From positions 124,001-188,000 of the forward strand of contig CAWGOZ010000006.1 of the NCBI GenBank assembly GCA_963824345.1: a stretch of DNA of 64,000 bases, given 5' to 3'. Positions 42,036-52,159 of this stretch are shown one piece after another (within the stretch, counting starts at the first letter, position 1; each line of letters starts with the position of its first letter). The notes below the pieces were generated by a model. That model ran no database searches. It worked only from the letters and a program-made list of their open reading frames with translations, and was not told the DNA's origin. A program made the translations under genes and the position numbers. Origin of the DNA: Palsa-89 sp963824345 (GTDB lineage: Bacteria; Acidobacteriota; Terriglobia; Bryobacterales; Bryobacteraceae).

Positions 42036-45000
42036 ATGTCATCCAAACCAATATCCATCTTATTATCAATAGCATTTCTCTGCGCTGCGGTTGCCCAAGG
42101 CCAAATCAATCCCCGAGCGGCTGTGCTTGGGCCCTCCCAGCAACAGCAGTTTTGGGTGCAACAGCTTGCCGGGCCGGTCGGCACGCCAATGAACTGGACG
42201 GTAGTGCCAGCGGCAGCTGGCACCATCGACTCTACAGGACTCTACACGGCTCCAGCGTCGATCTCCGGGTTGAGCTTTGCAACGATTTTCGTCCAATACG
42301 GCTCAGGCCTATACCAGGCGCGGGTGCAACTCACTCCAGCACTCTCAGGCTCTAGTTCGGGTCCCGTTGGTGTCCCTATCTCCGTTTCGGTATCGCCCGC
42401 CTTCGTTTATTTGTACCCGGGTCAAGCCACGCAGTTTACAGCATTTGTCTCCGGCACCTCAGACCAGCAAGTAGTTTGGTCGATCACGCAGGGCATTGGT
42501 CGCATCGCAAACGGCGTATTTTATGCCCCTTCCATGGTCACAGCCGACACTTTGGTGACGATCACGGCGACCAGTCTGGCCGATGCCACTCAGACTGCCA
42601 GCGCCACCATTCTGATCGGGCCGCTCCCCGGTTCCAATGGGAACCCTCCCGTTGGTCCGACTCCCAGTGTTGGTCCCGCTTCGGCGACAGTGGCGCCTTC
42701 TGGGACCCAGCAGTTTTCCGTACAGAACCTTGCTCCAGGTGTCGCTCCCAACTGGTCCATTAGCCCCATCGCGATGGGAAGCATTTCGGCCACGGGCCTT
42801 TATACCGCGCCGAACAGCGTAGCGTCCCAGGCCACGGTCACAGTCACAGCAACGAACTCAGCTACCAGCGCCGTCCTCGGGACTGCCAGTATCACGCTGC
42901 AAGCTTCGCCCTCGCCCAGCGTCAGTCCGGCCACAGCCACCGTAGCGCCCGCCGGAACCAAGCAGTTCTCGGTTCTCAACCTGCCCTTCGGTGACACCGT
43001 CACTTGGTCCATCAGCCCCACCACTGCGGGAAGCATCTCGGCGGCCGGCCTTTATACCGCGCCCGGCGATGTAGCGGCTCAGACCACCGTTACCGTCACG
43101 GCGAAGAACTCTTCCACCGTCCTGGGAACGGCCAGTATCACTCTGCAAGCTTCGCCCACACCCAGCGTCAGTCCGGCCACGGCCACCGTAGCGCCCGCCG
43201 GAACGAAGCAGTTCTCGGTTCTCAACCTGCCCACCGGTGACACGGTCACTTGGTCCATCAGCCCCACCACGATGGGAAGCATCTCGGCGGCTGGCCTTTA
43301 TACCGCGCCGAGCGATGTAGCGGCCCAAACAACCATCACTGTCACGGCGAAGAACTCTTCCACCGTCCTGGGAACAGCCAGTATCACGCTGCAAGCTTCG
43401 CCCACACCCAGCGTCAGTCCGGCCACGGCCACCGTAGCGCCCGCCGGAACCAGGCAGTTCTCGGTTCTCAACCTGCCCTCCGGCGACACCGTCACCTGGT
43501 CCATCAGCCCCACCACTGCGGGAAGCATTTCGGCGGCCGGCCTTTATACCGCGCCCGGCGATGTAGCGGCCCAGACCACCGTTACCGTCACCGCGAAGAA
43601 CTCTTCCACTGTCCTGGGAACGGCCAGTATCACTCTGCAAGCTTCGCCCACGCCCAGCGTCAGTCCGGCGACGGCAACGGTAGCTCCCGCCGGAACCAAG
43701 CAGTTCTCGGTTCTCAACCTGCCCTCTGGCGACACCGTCACCTGGTCCATCAGCCCCACCACTGCGGGAAGCATTTCGGCGGCCGGCCTTTATACCGCGC
43801 CCGGCGATGTAGCGGCTCAGACCACCGTTACCGTCACGGCGAAGAACTCTTCCACCGTCCTGGGAACGGCCAGTATCACTCTGCAAGCTTCGCCCACACC
43901 CAGCGTCAGTCCGGCCACGGCCACCGTAGCGCCCGCCGGAACGAAGCAGTTCTCGGTTCTCAACCTGCCCACCGGTGACACGGTCACTTGGTCCATCAGC
44001 CCCACCACGATGGGAAGCATCTCGGCGGCTGGCCTTTATACCGCGCCGAGCGATGTAGCGGCCCAAACAACCATCACTGTCACGGCGAAGAACTCTTCCA
44101 CCGTCCTGGGAACAGCCAGTATCACGCTGCAGGCTTCGCCCACGCCCAGCGTCAGTCCGGCCACGGCAACGGTAGCTCCCGCCGGAACCAAGCAGTTCTC
44201 GGTTCTCAACTTGCCCTCCGGTGACACGGTCACTTGGTCCATCAGCCCCACCACGATGGGGAGCATCTCGGCGGCTGGCCTTTATACCGCCCCGAGCGAT
44301 GTAGCGGCCCAAACAACCATCACTGTCACGGCGAAGAACTCTTCCACCGTCCTGGGCACGGCCAGTATCACGCTGCAGGCTTCGCCCACGCCCAGCGTCA
44401 GTCCGGCCACGGCAACGGTAGCTCCCGCCGGAGCCAAGCAGTTCTCGGTTCTCAACCTGCCCTCTGGCGACACGGTCACTTGGTCCCTCAGCCCCACCAC
44501 GATGGGGAGCATCTCGGCGGCTGGCCTTTATACCGCCCCGAGCAATGTAGCATCCCAAACAACCATCACTGTCACGGCGACGAACTCCTCCACCGTCCTG
44601 GGCACGGCCAGTATCACGCTGCAAGCTTCGCCCTCGCCCAGCGTCAGTCCGGCGACGGCAACGGTAGCTCCCGCCGGAACCAAGCAGTTCTCGGTTCTCA
44701 ACTTGCCCTCCGGTGACACGGTCACTTGGTCCATCAGCCCCACTACGATGGGAAGCATCTCGACGGGCGGCCTTTATTCCGCGCCAAACAGCGTAGCGTC
44801 CCAGACCACCGTCACCGTCACAGCGAAGAACTCTTCCACCGTCCTGGGTACAGCCAGCATCACGCTGCAAGTTACGGCGCAATCCACGGCGATTACCCTT
44901 CCGATCGAGGTGGTGGGTCCGAACGGCACTACTTCCGCGGCTTCCTTCACGATCCCGTCAGGCACGAACCTGAGCGGACAACTGAAGCTTTGGATGCAGA

Positions 45001-46856
45001 TCCATAACCTCAAATATGACACCGAGGCGAGTGTGCAAGTGAACAATTCCGCATGGTTGCCGATCAGCACCGGCAACGTAACGTTGCTGGGAAATGCGGC
45101 GGCGTTTGGAGGTATCGGCGGAGGATTCCACACGCTGCAATTGACTCTGAATTTGCCGGCCGGCGCCGTTATTACGGGAACGAACACCATTACCTTCCGC
45201 TTTAACGCAACGAACGATATCGTGAGCGGGTACCGTGTTTTGGCCTTTAACGTTCAGTCCGCGGGAAGTAATCTGCTTGCAGCGTCCCAGTTTGTCAACG
45301 AGGATCCCAACACCTGGCAGCCTCCACTCACAGACGCTTCCGATATCGCCGCGGGCCTCGCGCTGTATCAAGGGGCGTCTCTAACGTCACCATCTTCCGG
45401 AACCCCGAAAGCGATCAAGGCGCATTGTTCCGATTGCCACACCATCGACGGAAGGGATTTGAAGTATTTCAATTATTCCAACAACTCGATTCAGGCGCGG
45501 GCGACCTTCCATGGGCTGACTGCGCACCAGGGAAATCAGATCGCCAGCTATATTCGCTCGCTCAACGTCCCGAACCCGGGGCGGCCTTGGAATCCGCCTT
45601 ACCAGCCTGGACCGGGGTTGGATTCGCAGCCGGTGACCGATTGGTCGGCCGGCGCTGGATTGGATGCCGTGCTCGAAAGCGACGCCCAGATGCAGCCTTA
45701 CCTGATACCGGGCGGCAGCACGGCGGGCTGGTCGGCTAGCTCCTACGTCAATCCGCGCGAACTCCCCATCACCCAGCAGCTGCCCGACTGGAACTCCTGG
45801 CTCCCAACCATCCATCCGATGGACGGCTTCGGCGCAAGCTTCACCACCAGTAGCCTCAACCTGGATTATCCGATGGTTCGAGCCGCTTTGGTACCCAATT
45901 CGCAAGCTGCCTATAAGAATGCCCTGTTTCAAGAAAGCATATTCACGAAGTGGTTGGAAGCCACGGCAACTTTTCTAGTGCCGATCGAAACCAACGCCAC
46001 AAACGACAATACCTGGGGAACAAACAATCTCGGCAGCAAGGTCTACTCGGTGGCCCAATGGCAATTGGTCAAGTCTTGGGAAATCAATCAGGAATTCGGG
46101 TTGGAAGGCATGCCCCAGGTTCCCTTCGGTTCCAAGGCCGATGTGCGCGGTTGGTTTGGAAACGCTCCTTTCTTCACGGCACCCGATATGCTGCATATCC
46201 CGCCAGGTGCCGGCATCGGCGACGGAAGCCAAGCGGCGAAGGATTACCTGACTTTGGCTTGGTTTCAGGTGCAACTGATTCTGAACGACGGTCAGGGCAC
46301 GCAAGGCGGCCATGCGCCGATCGATTACGGATATGCATCCGCTTTCGTCAGGAACGTCTTCGTCGTAGATGCGGGCTTGCCGGGGATTATGCTGGAGCTG
46401 GAATGGCAAGTCAAGGCCCTGCAAGAGTTCACTTTGACTGGGCTCTTACCGTCCGCTCCCTATACCGACGGCTGGAACCCGAGCGCGACCTCCATGGAAG
46501 CCCTCGTGGATGTCAACTTTATGCCGCTGTGGTCGGCAACTTCTCCCGCCACGCAGACCGCGGCGCTAACCGCCTTCACGCAAGCCTGGTTCAATCAGGC
46601 CTCGAAATATACGCCGCAAGAATATTACGCGGGTGGTTTCGCGAAGGCCACCGAGAACCCGGCCACGCTCCCCTTTGACACGACGTTTGGGGGGCAGGTT
46701 TGGGACTCGCTCCCCAGGCTTCGCCTCTTCGGCGTAGACGCCAGCCTGACGGATCAGATCTCCGCCTGGGCAGCGAAGATTTGGCCGCTCGGCAATTGGA
46801 ATTTCAACAACACGGCCACTTGCGCCTCGGTGACCCAGTGCACGTCGGGTTACTGA
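42036..46856 (+). CDS. Giant secreted Ig-repeat protein with a CxxCH haem domain
   Basis: The 1606 residues have a signal peptide (SILLSIAFLCAAVAQ, about 7-22), two divergent Ig-like domains, eight near-identical 82-residue repeats (residues about 290-945; each with SPATATVAPAGTKQFSVLNL and TWSISPTT), a carbohydrate-binding-like beta domain (about 950-1080) and a domain with CSDCH at 1131-1135, the covalent c-haem motif. The haem region continues NQIASYIRSLNVPNPG, in cytochrome c manner. The C-terminal 450 residues are not recognised. A surface protein carrying one c-type haem is unusual. The repeat region is GC-rich with near-identical DNA, so copy number may vary or be mis-assembled. Confidence 0.82.
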   Translation: MSSKPISILLSIAFLCAAVAQGQINPRAAVLGPSQQQQFWVQQLAGPVGTPMNWTVVPAAAGTIDSTGLYTAPASISGLSFATIFVQYGSGLYQARVQLTPALSGSSSGPVGVPISVSVSPAFVYLYPGQATQFTAFVSGTSDQQVVWSITQGIGRIANGVFYAPSMVTADTLVTITATSLADATQTASATILIGPLPGSNGNPPVGPTPSVGPASATVAPSGTQQFSVQNLAPGVAPNWSISPIAMGSISATGLYTAPNSVASQATVTVTATNSATSAVLGTASITLQASPSPSVSPATATVAPAGTKQFSVLNLPFGDTVTWSISPTTAGSISAAGLYTAPGDVAAQTTVTVTAKNSSTVLGTASITLQASPTPSVSPATATVAPAGTKQFSVLNLPTGDTVTWSISPTTMGSISAAGLYTAPSDVAAQTTITVTAKNSSTVLGTASITLQASPTPSVSPATATVAPAGTRQFSVLNLPSGDTVTWSISPTTAGSISAAGLYTAPGDVAAQTTVTVTAKNSSTVLGTASITLQASPTPSVSPATATVAPAGTKQFSVLNLPSGDTVTWSISPTTAGSISAAGLYTAPGDVAAQTTVTVTAKNSSTVLGTASITLQASPTPSVSPATATVAPAGTKQFSVLNLPTGDTVTWSISPTTMGSISAAGLYTAPSDVAAQTTITVTAKNSSTVLGTASITLQASPTPSVSPATATVAPAGTKQFSVLNLPSGDTVTWSISPTTMGSISAAGLYTAPSDVAAQTTITVTAKNSSTVLGTASITLQASPTPSVSPATATVAPAGAKQFSVLNLPSGDTVTWSLSPTTMGSISAAGLYTAPSNVASQTTITVTATNSSTVLGTASITLQASPSPSVSPATATVAPAGTKQFSVLNLPSGDTVTWSISPTTMGSISTGGLYSAPNSVASQTTVTVTAKNSSTVLGTASITLQVTAQSTAITLPIEVVGPNGTTSAASFTIPSGTNLSGQLKLWMQIHNLKYDTEASVQVNNSAWLPISTGNVTLLGNAAAFGGIGGGFHTLQLTLNLPAGAVITGTNTITFRFNATNDIVSGYRVLAFNVQSAGSNLLAASQFVNEDPNTWQPPLTDASDIAAGLALYQGASLTSPSSGTPKAIKAHCSDCHTIDGRDLKYFNYSNNSIQARATFHGLTAHQGNQIASYIRSLNVPNPGRPWNPPYQPGPGLDSQPVTDWSAGAGLDAVLESDAQMQPYLIPGGSTAGWSASSYVNPRELPITQQLPDWNSWLPTIHPMDGFGASFTTSSLNLDYPMVRAALVPNSQAAYKNALFQESIFTKWLEATATFLVPIETNATNDNTWGTNNLGSKVYSVAQWQLVKSWEINQEFGLEGMPQVPFGSKADVRGWFGNAPFFTAPDMLHIPPGAGIGDGSQAAKDYLTLAWFQVQLILNDGQGTQGGHAPIDYGYASAFVRNVFVVDAGLPGIMLELEWQVKALQEFTLTGLLPSAPYTDGWNPSATSMEALVDVNFMPLWSATSPATQTAALTAFTQAWFNQASKYTPQEYYAGGFAKATENPATLPFDTTFGGQVWDSLPRLRLFGVDASLTDQISAWAAKIWPLGNWNFNNTATCASVTQCTSGY
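42903..44870 (+). repeat. Eight tandem 246-bp coding repeats
   Basis: The unit encodes 82 residues beginning ASPTPSVSPATATVAPAG, and eight copies fill 42903-44870 exactly (8 x 246). Differences are few: AGS or MGS in the middle, LPFG/LPTG/LPSG, and GDVAA/SDVAA/SNVAS. The copies starting at 43149 and 43887, three units apart, give the same protein sequence over the unit, so a 738-bp block seems to have been duplicated. Confidence 0.95.
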
Positions 46857-46991
46857 TCGGTTGAAGACGCGCTAACGCCGCGCAGATCTCACTCGGGTAC
46901 GCGCCAGGAGCGAGAACTGTGCAGTCACGCGCGGTGCGCTTCCGGCACAACTTCATATAACTTGTTCAAAAGACGCGTCTTGGATCTTCTG

Positions 46992-47028
46992 CCGGGGTGA
47001 TAAAGCCCGGTGAAGTCCGGCCCTTCAC
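46992..47028 (+). other. Two-hairpin leader before the 1303-residue secreted protein
   Basis: CCGGG (46992-46996) pairs with CCCGG (47006-47010), and GTGAAG (47010-47015) pairs with CTTCAC (47023-47028). The two adjoining hairpins end 26 bases before the ATG at 47055. They may be regulatory RNA structure or only chance pairing. Confidence 0.35.
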
Positions 47029-47054
47029 AATCGCCAACTGGTAAGACAAGGCAT

Positions 47055-50000
47055 ATGAAGAGATTATTCCTGTGCCTGCTGTGCGCTGTGGCGTTGGACG
47101 CCCAGTCCATCTCCATCACCCGGCCTGCTTCCGGCGATGCAGTGAGCGGCTACGCCGGTTACCAGTTCCAGGTGTCGCTGACTTCGGCTCCGTCGGTGAC
47201 GCAGGTTTGCTACACAGTTGACGCCTATGCAGCGTATGACCCAGGAATTAACGCTCCCACCACTCTGGGCTGCTCGCTCATCCCGCCGTTCAGCTACCCT
47301 TACAATTCCTACTGGAACGGCAACGGCGCCCACACGGTCGTAGCGACGGCGTACAATTCCCTGAATGGAGTGGTTGCAACCAGTGCGCCGGTAACGTTCA
47401 CTATCGCCAACACCTGGCCGGTCGCTTGCACGGACGGCTCGGCTCCGGCCTGGAGCGTAGCCACTTCGACAGCGACCACATCGAGCTGGGCCGGAACTGT
47501 GATCATCACGCCCACGGTCAGCGGATCGTGCGCGACCGATTCCAAGCAATTCTCGATCTATGTTGACGGTATTTCACAGGGCACCATCGCCGCCGGAACG
47601 GCGGCCGGCGGCACCTTCAATATCTATACGACGCAATTCCAGAACGGCGCCCACAAAGTCTGCGCCACGTTTAACGACTTCACGAATCAGTCGGTAATTT
47701 CCGGGAGCGATATCACGGCGGCTGGGGATTGGTGCGCGGCGGTTGATTTCCAGAACGGCGCGGTGGCCACGTCGCAGGCGGTCATGGCGTCCGACAAGAT
47801 TTATCTGGCCCCGGGTGCGACCTTCACCCAGACCGCCGCGATCCTGAACACCGATGGCTCGACCACCACGGGAACGCCGGTTTTTGCGATTTCACCGAAC
47901 CGAGCGCCGGGCGTCTCATCGGCCACTGTTGCCACCGTCAACCTATCTACGGGCGTTGTCACCGCCGCCGCGACAGGGATGGCTTGGCTGAGCGCGATGG
48001 TCCCCAACTTCACGGGCTCGACGCTCCATACCAACGGTTCGGTGTGTTCGGAAATCTCCACGTTGTCCGGCCCCATCCTGAATTCCTCGATGAACGGCTG
48101 GCTCCTCCAGGTCACCGGCGGCAGTGGGTGGACCACCGGAGTCTACTCGATCACCGCCGCCAACAATTCGACAGGTGCGGCGATCCTCCAGCAAAACGGC
48201 GTGAATACTTGCCCGGCTCCAGCCGGCACCTCGGGCGGTGTCTTCTCGACCGGCCCTACTCGCACGGGTCAGGTGTTCGTATGGCCCAGCAACACCATGC
48301 CATGCTTCGGTCCGAACGGCCAGATTTACAGCAGCTACAGCGCGTCGTGCTTCGTGGTGCATGGCATGTTTTCGAGCGCCAGCCTGCTGAGGGCCGATCC
48401 GCCGTTCTTGTCGGGCGTCCCGGCATTCTTCGCGGCGGGCGGTATCAACACCTTTGAGGCGGAAGCGGCCTGGACTTCACTCACCGGCAACGAAAGCCCC
48501 ACCGGGCAAGCGGCATGGCTAACAGCCGAGCAAGCGTATGTTTCCAATTTGCAAAACTACCTGAATGGCTATCCCACTCTCGGCTGGGAACTCACCGGGC
48601 AAGACTTCGGGTCCAATAGCGCCGAATTATACGCATCCACCAACGGCCCAGCGGGGCAATGGACGATGCCGCCGCTAGAGATCGCGTTGAGCACCTGGTC
48701 GCCTTACGGGAACGTCCGCATCATGCCAATGGTGGATGAGGTTTCGGGCGACTGGGACAGCCACCCGCTTCAAGGCCCGCTGAGCTATGGGATCTCAGCG
48801 CAATCCTGGCTCTACACGATAACCGCGCTGAGCGGAACCTGCACGGTCTCAAACGGCGGCGGCATCTCGGTTGGGATCAACGCGGCCCACAAATTTATCA
48901 TCCACGGCTCGGCTGTCGCCAATATGAACAGCGTCTACCCCAATGTTTATACGGCATCGAGCGTCACCGCCACTGGATTCGCGTTTCCCTGCGCAGGCGT
49001 CGCCAATGGCACTTACAACGCAGTCTCCGATCCAGGATTGGTGCTAGAACCTTATGCCACCGAATGGAACGCCAACACGTCGACTGGATTCGCACCGTAC
49101 AATGTCTTCGCCACTCTGGCGAACCAAGCGGCGGCTTCCGGCGCTACCTTCAGCCTGGGATGGCCAGCGCGGGGCACCGACTATTGTCAGCCCGGCTGGT
49201 GGGGTAACACGCAGTTTCCGGGCGCACAGTCCATCGGAGGAGTCAGTCAGATAGGGGGCTACGCGGACGTCTACAACGCTAACGGCAATAGTCAGTACTT
49301 GATCCAGCGCCGCTCTGCGAACACGATTGTGAACGCCCAACTTTACAGCGGCTGGACGCTCCGAGTCATGTACGGTTGCTACAACCCACAACTACCGTTA
49401 ATGATGATTTCGACCGGGACGGCGGTCGGATCGGGTAACAACGGCTACGGCCTTGAGGGGTACACGGTCCCGGTCACTTCATCGTCCGGGAATACGATCA
49501 CGTTCAGTTCGCCGCACGGAATCACCAACATCATCCCCGGCATGACGCGGCTCTCGATCACGGGGGCTGCGGATTCAGGCGGCGCGGCCGATTCGACAAA
49601 CTCAACCATCGGAACCAGTTCGACAACCTATGCGTTTTACGTGCTGGCCGCGCCCACGCCTACTACTCTTACCGTGGCGATGAGCATCCCGGATTTCAGC
49701 ATCGGCACGTCGCCCTATTATTCCGGCACGGGTGGCAGTTTCACGTCCACCGGCAACGGCACGGCCACAAAATCGCTGGTGAGTTCCACCAACCCCCCGG
49801 CATTCTCGACGCTATCGCAGTGCGAAGGCAATTATAATCCCGAACTGGCCTCCGGCATCTGCGGCCAGATCATGACGTACTCCGGCCCCGTCGATGCTAC
49901 TCAGACACGCAACTACGGTTATCCATTCACGGTCTCCGGTATCTCCGGGACCGTCACGCCCAATTCCCTCTGTTTGATTTCCGGTTCGTGCAACCTGAGC

Positions 50001-50966
50001 AGAACCTTCCAGATGCTGGCCGAGAATTACAACCCCGCCGATGGAGGGAATGAGCTGTTCTGGCGCGAAATCCCGATTCTGTCTTCGACCGGAGGCACGG
50101 CAACCATCGTCACCGACGACAACTACGTCAAGGGCCGCAACTATTCACCGGACTACTCCGACGTAAACGCCGACTGGGCCGCTGGCGAGGAATTTGAGTG
50201 CATGATTATGCGCTGCTCGGGCACCAGAATCTATAAGGGCGATACGGCGGTTTCCGGCTACAGTTCCGCCCAGGGCTTCAGCGGTACCAACGCGCTAGGA
50301 CAAATCAGGACCTTCGCCGATACAACCCTGGGCCAACAATTATTCATGAACGAGTATTTTGAGAATGACGACGTGGTGCCAATCTTCCACGCGCACAACC
50401 TCTCGGCATTGGCCTGGGAGCGCTGGCAGAAGTATATCTTTCAGCCGCGGCTGAACTCGCCGGATCGTGGGTCCTTCTTTGATACTGGAGCGGCCCTGGG
50501 AAACTATGGAAATATTCTCATGATTTTCAACGCCACCGACGCGCCGCAGACTCAGACCATCGACACCTCCGCCTATCTCCAGAGCGAGCAGAGTTTCATA
50601 GAACAGATCGTCACCGGCCATTCGATCGGCGCCGCTACGACCGTGGCGGCCGGGACTGGCAGCGTCACAATGACGATTCCGGCGGTGAGCGCGGCGTTCC
50701 TGATTTTCCCGTCCGACTTCGCGAGGGAACTTCTGCAGCCCAGCATCGCGCCTGATATAAGCACGATTGCAAATGCGGCCAGCGCCGTGATCCTATACGG
50801 CTACGATCCGTATTATCTGGACGCGGCGGGAAACACGTTCAACTGCGGGTCGGCGGCGGTATGTAAACCGCCCTGGGATCGGAACATCGGGACAATCTAC
50901 TATCGCCTCGAATACTTGAATGGCAGCGGCGTCCGAATCGCGCAATCCGCGGTCCAGACGCTTTAG
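47055..50966 (+). CDS. Giant secreted protein with Ig-like N-terminus, unknown function
   Basis: The 1303-residue product has a signal peptide (MKRLFLCLLCAVALDAQ). An Ig-like domain follows (SISITRPASGDAVSGYAGYQ) and then further Ig-like strands. The central part (about 450-800) has motifs that could belong to a glycosidase-like barrel, such as GWELTGQDFGSNS, MPMVDEVSGDWDSHP and FSLGWPARGTDYCQPGWWG, but I cannot assign a family. The C-terminal part has LIFPSDF and ends IAQSAVQTL. The start at 47055 has AAGG before it and fits the signal peptide; the frame is open from 47010. The stop overlaps that of the convergent glycosyltransferase by four bases. Confidence 0.7.
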   Translation: MKRLFLCLLCAVALDAQSISITRPASGDAVSGYAGYQFQVSLTSAPSVTQVCYTVDAYAAYDPGINAPTTLGCSLIPPFSYPYNSYWNGNGAHTVVATAYNSLNGVVATSAPVTFTIANTWPVACTDGSAPAWSVATSTATTSSWAGTVIITPTVSGSCATDSKQFSIYVDGISQGTIAAGTAAGGTFNIYTTQFQNGAHKVCATFNDFTNQSVISGSDITAAGDWCAAVDFQNGAVATSQAVMASDKIYLAPGATFTQTAAILNTDGSTTTGTPVFAISPNRAPGVSSATVATVNLSTGVVTAAATGMAWLSAMVPNFTGSTLHTNGSVCSEISTLSGPILNSSMNGWLLQVTGGSGWTTGVYSITAANNSTGAAILQQNGVNTCPAPAGTSGGVFSTGPTRTGQVFVWPSNTMPCFGPNGQIYSSYSASCFVVHGMFSSASLLRADPPFLSGVPAFFAAGGINTFEAEAAWTSLTGNESPTGQAAWLTAEQAYVSNLQNYLNGYPTLGWELTGQDFGSNSAELYASTNGPAGQWTMPPLEIALSTWSPYGNVRIMPMVDEVSGDWDSHPLQGPLSYGISAQSWLYTITALSGTCTVSNGGGISVGINAAHKFIIHGSAVANMNSVYPNVYTASSVTATGFAFPCAGVANGTYNAVSDPGLVLEPYATEWNANTSTGFAPYNVFATLANQAAASGATFSLGWPARGTDYCQPGWWGNTQFPGAQSIGGVSQIGGYADVYNANGNSQYLIQRRSANTIVNAQLYSGWTLRVMYGCYNPQLPLMMISTGTAVGSGNNGYGLEGYTVPVTSSSGNTITFSSPHGITNIIPGMTRLSITGAADSGGAADSTNSTIGTSSTTYAFYVLAAPTPTTLTVAMSIPDFSIGTSPYYSGTGGSFTSTGNGTATKSLVSSTNPPAFSTLSQCEGNYNPELASGICGQIMTYSGPVDATQTRNYGYPFTVSGISGTVTPNSLCLISGSCNLSRTFQMLAENYNPADGGNELFWREIPILSSTGGTATIVTDDNYVKGRNYSPDYSDVNADWAAGEEFECMIMRCSGTRIYKGDTAVSGYSSAQGFSGTNALGQIRTFADTTLGQQLFMNEYFENDDVVPIFHAHNLSALAWERWQKYIFQPRLNSPDRGSFFDTGAALGNYGNILMIFNATDAPQTQTIDTSAYLQSEQSFIEQIVTGHSIGAATTVAAGTGSVTMTIPAVSAAFLIFPSDFARELLQPSIAPDISTIANAASAVILYGYDPYYLDAAGNTFNCGSAAVCKPPWDRNIGTIYYRLEYLNGSGVRIAQSAVQTL

Positions 50967-52150
50967 CGGCGCGGGAGCCGCTGATAAAGCGAAAATGTCC
51001 GGGATGCCATGGAATCCAGACTGAACTCCTGCGCCGCGCGCAAGCCGCCCGCCCGCCCGAAGGACGCGCGCAATTCCTGGCTCTGAAGCAATTGGTTGAT
51101 GGCTGCCGCCAAGGCTTCCGGATCCGCGGGAGGGACTGTGAGACCGGTCTGGCCATGCAACGAGACAAACGGGACGCCGGAATCGAGACTCGTATTGACC
51201 ACCGGCAGACCCGCCGCCATGGCCTCGATCTGCGCAATACCAAAGGCCTCGCTCCTGGCGACGGAGGCGAGTACGAAGACTTGCGCCGCATGATAACAAG
51301 CCACCAAACGCTGGTGATCGACCTTCCCCAGAAAGACCACCTTTCCGGCGACGCCCAGCGCGCTCGCGAGCGCGCCTAATTTAGCGCGCAGCGGGCCTTC
51401 TCCGACGATCAGCAGCTTGCCTGGAACGCGCGTCATGGCGCGGATCAGGTATTCGAAACCCTTGTAATAGACCAAGCGTCCCACGCTGACAATCAGGCGG
51501 TCGCCGTACTCGTCCCGAATTGCCGCCGCCGCGCCGGGATCGCAATGGTCGAAGTCTTCGATCGATATTCCCAGCGGGATGACATGGCATCGATCCTGAT
51601 ACCGCGCCAGAATCCGGGAACTCCGCAGATAGTTCGGAGAGGTTGTGATAATCGCCGAGCTGCGGCGCAACGCGGCGTGCAGGAAAGGCTCAAACAAAGG
51701 GCCGAGAATTTTCTGGCGCACCATGTCACTGTGATAGGTGACCACCAGGGTTCCGCGATAGCCGCTGGCCAGATACGCCAGAACCGCCATCGGATTCGGC
51801 AGGTGCAGGTGCAGAATGTCGCCGCGAAACCCCCGGATTCTCGCCACCATGCCCGGACACAATGGAGTGGCGGCCAGGGTAAGCCAGGTAGGCACCCGAA
51901 CCACCGGAACATGATCTACCGTCTCTTCGATCATGGAACGTCGGTCGCTTGCCACCATCACTTGCACCTCGGCCGACTTGCGGAGCTCTCCGCAAAGAGC
52001 CGCCAGGTGGGTCTCAATTCCACCCATGTGAGGAGGATAGAATTTCCCGACGTGGAGCACGGCGAGTTTGCGGCTGGTTCGGACAGCCCCCGGCGAGTGT
52101 CCGCTGGTGGACTCCAAGTTTTCCGAAAAAGTTTGGTTGGACGGTATCAT
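50963..52150 (-). CDS. Glycosyltransferase family 4
   Basis: The 395 residues follow the GT-B retaining plan. The N-terminal half has LAVLHVGKFYPPHMGGIETH, a donor/acceptor-side signature. The C-terminal half has the GT4 nucleotide-sugar site: VGRLVYYKGFEYLIRAM, VGEGPLRAKLGALA and the E-x7-E motif SEAFGIAQIEAMA. It acts at the inner membrane or cytoplasm on a lipid-linked or soluble glycan acceptor; sugar and acceptor are unknown. It ends in a stop overlap with the giant secreted protein gene and follows the acyltransferase gene by nine bases on the same strand. Confidence 0.93.
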   Translation of the reverse strand: MIPSNQTFSENLESTSGHSPGAVRTSRKLAVLHVGKFYPPHMGGIETHLAALCGELRKSAEVQVMVASDRRSMIEETVDHVPVVRVPTWLTLAATPLCPGMVARIRGFRGDILHLHLPNPMAVLAYLASGYRGTLVVTYHSDMVRQKILGPLFEPFLHAALRRSSAIITTSPNYLRSSRILARYQDRCHVIPLGISIEDFDHCDPGAAAAIRDEYGDRLIVSVGRLVYYKGFEYLIRAMTRVPGKLLIVGEGPLRAKLGALASALGVAGKVVFLGKVDHQRLVACYHAAQVFVLASVARSEAFGIAQIEAMAAGLPVVNTSLDSGVPFVSLHGQTGLTVPPADPEALAAAINQLLQSQELRASFGRAGGLRAAQEFSLDSMASRTFSLYQRLPRR

Positions 52151-52159
52151 GATGTCGTC

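Noticed and set aside
42858..44882. Long minus-strand reading frame opposite the tandem repeats
   Set aside because: It is an artefact of repeated codons: Arg/Gly/Asp-rich, periodic every 82 codons, with no start site.
47005..47045. Cobalamin riboswitch
   Set aside because: Only fragments of the core are visible; the B12 box and the GGTGCC helix are lacking and the gene is not one of the usual targets.
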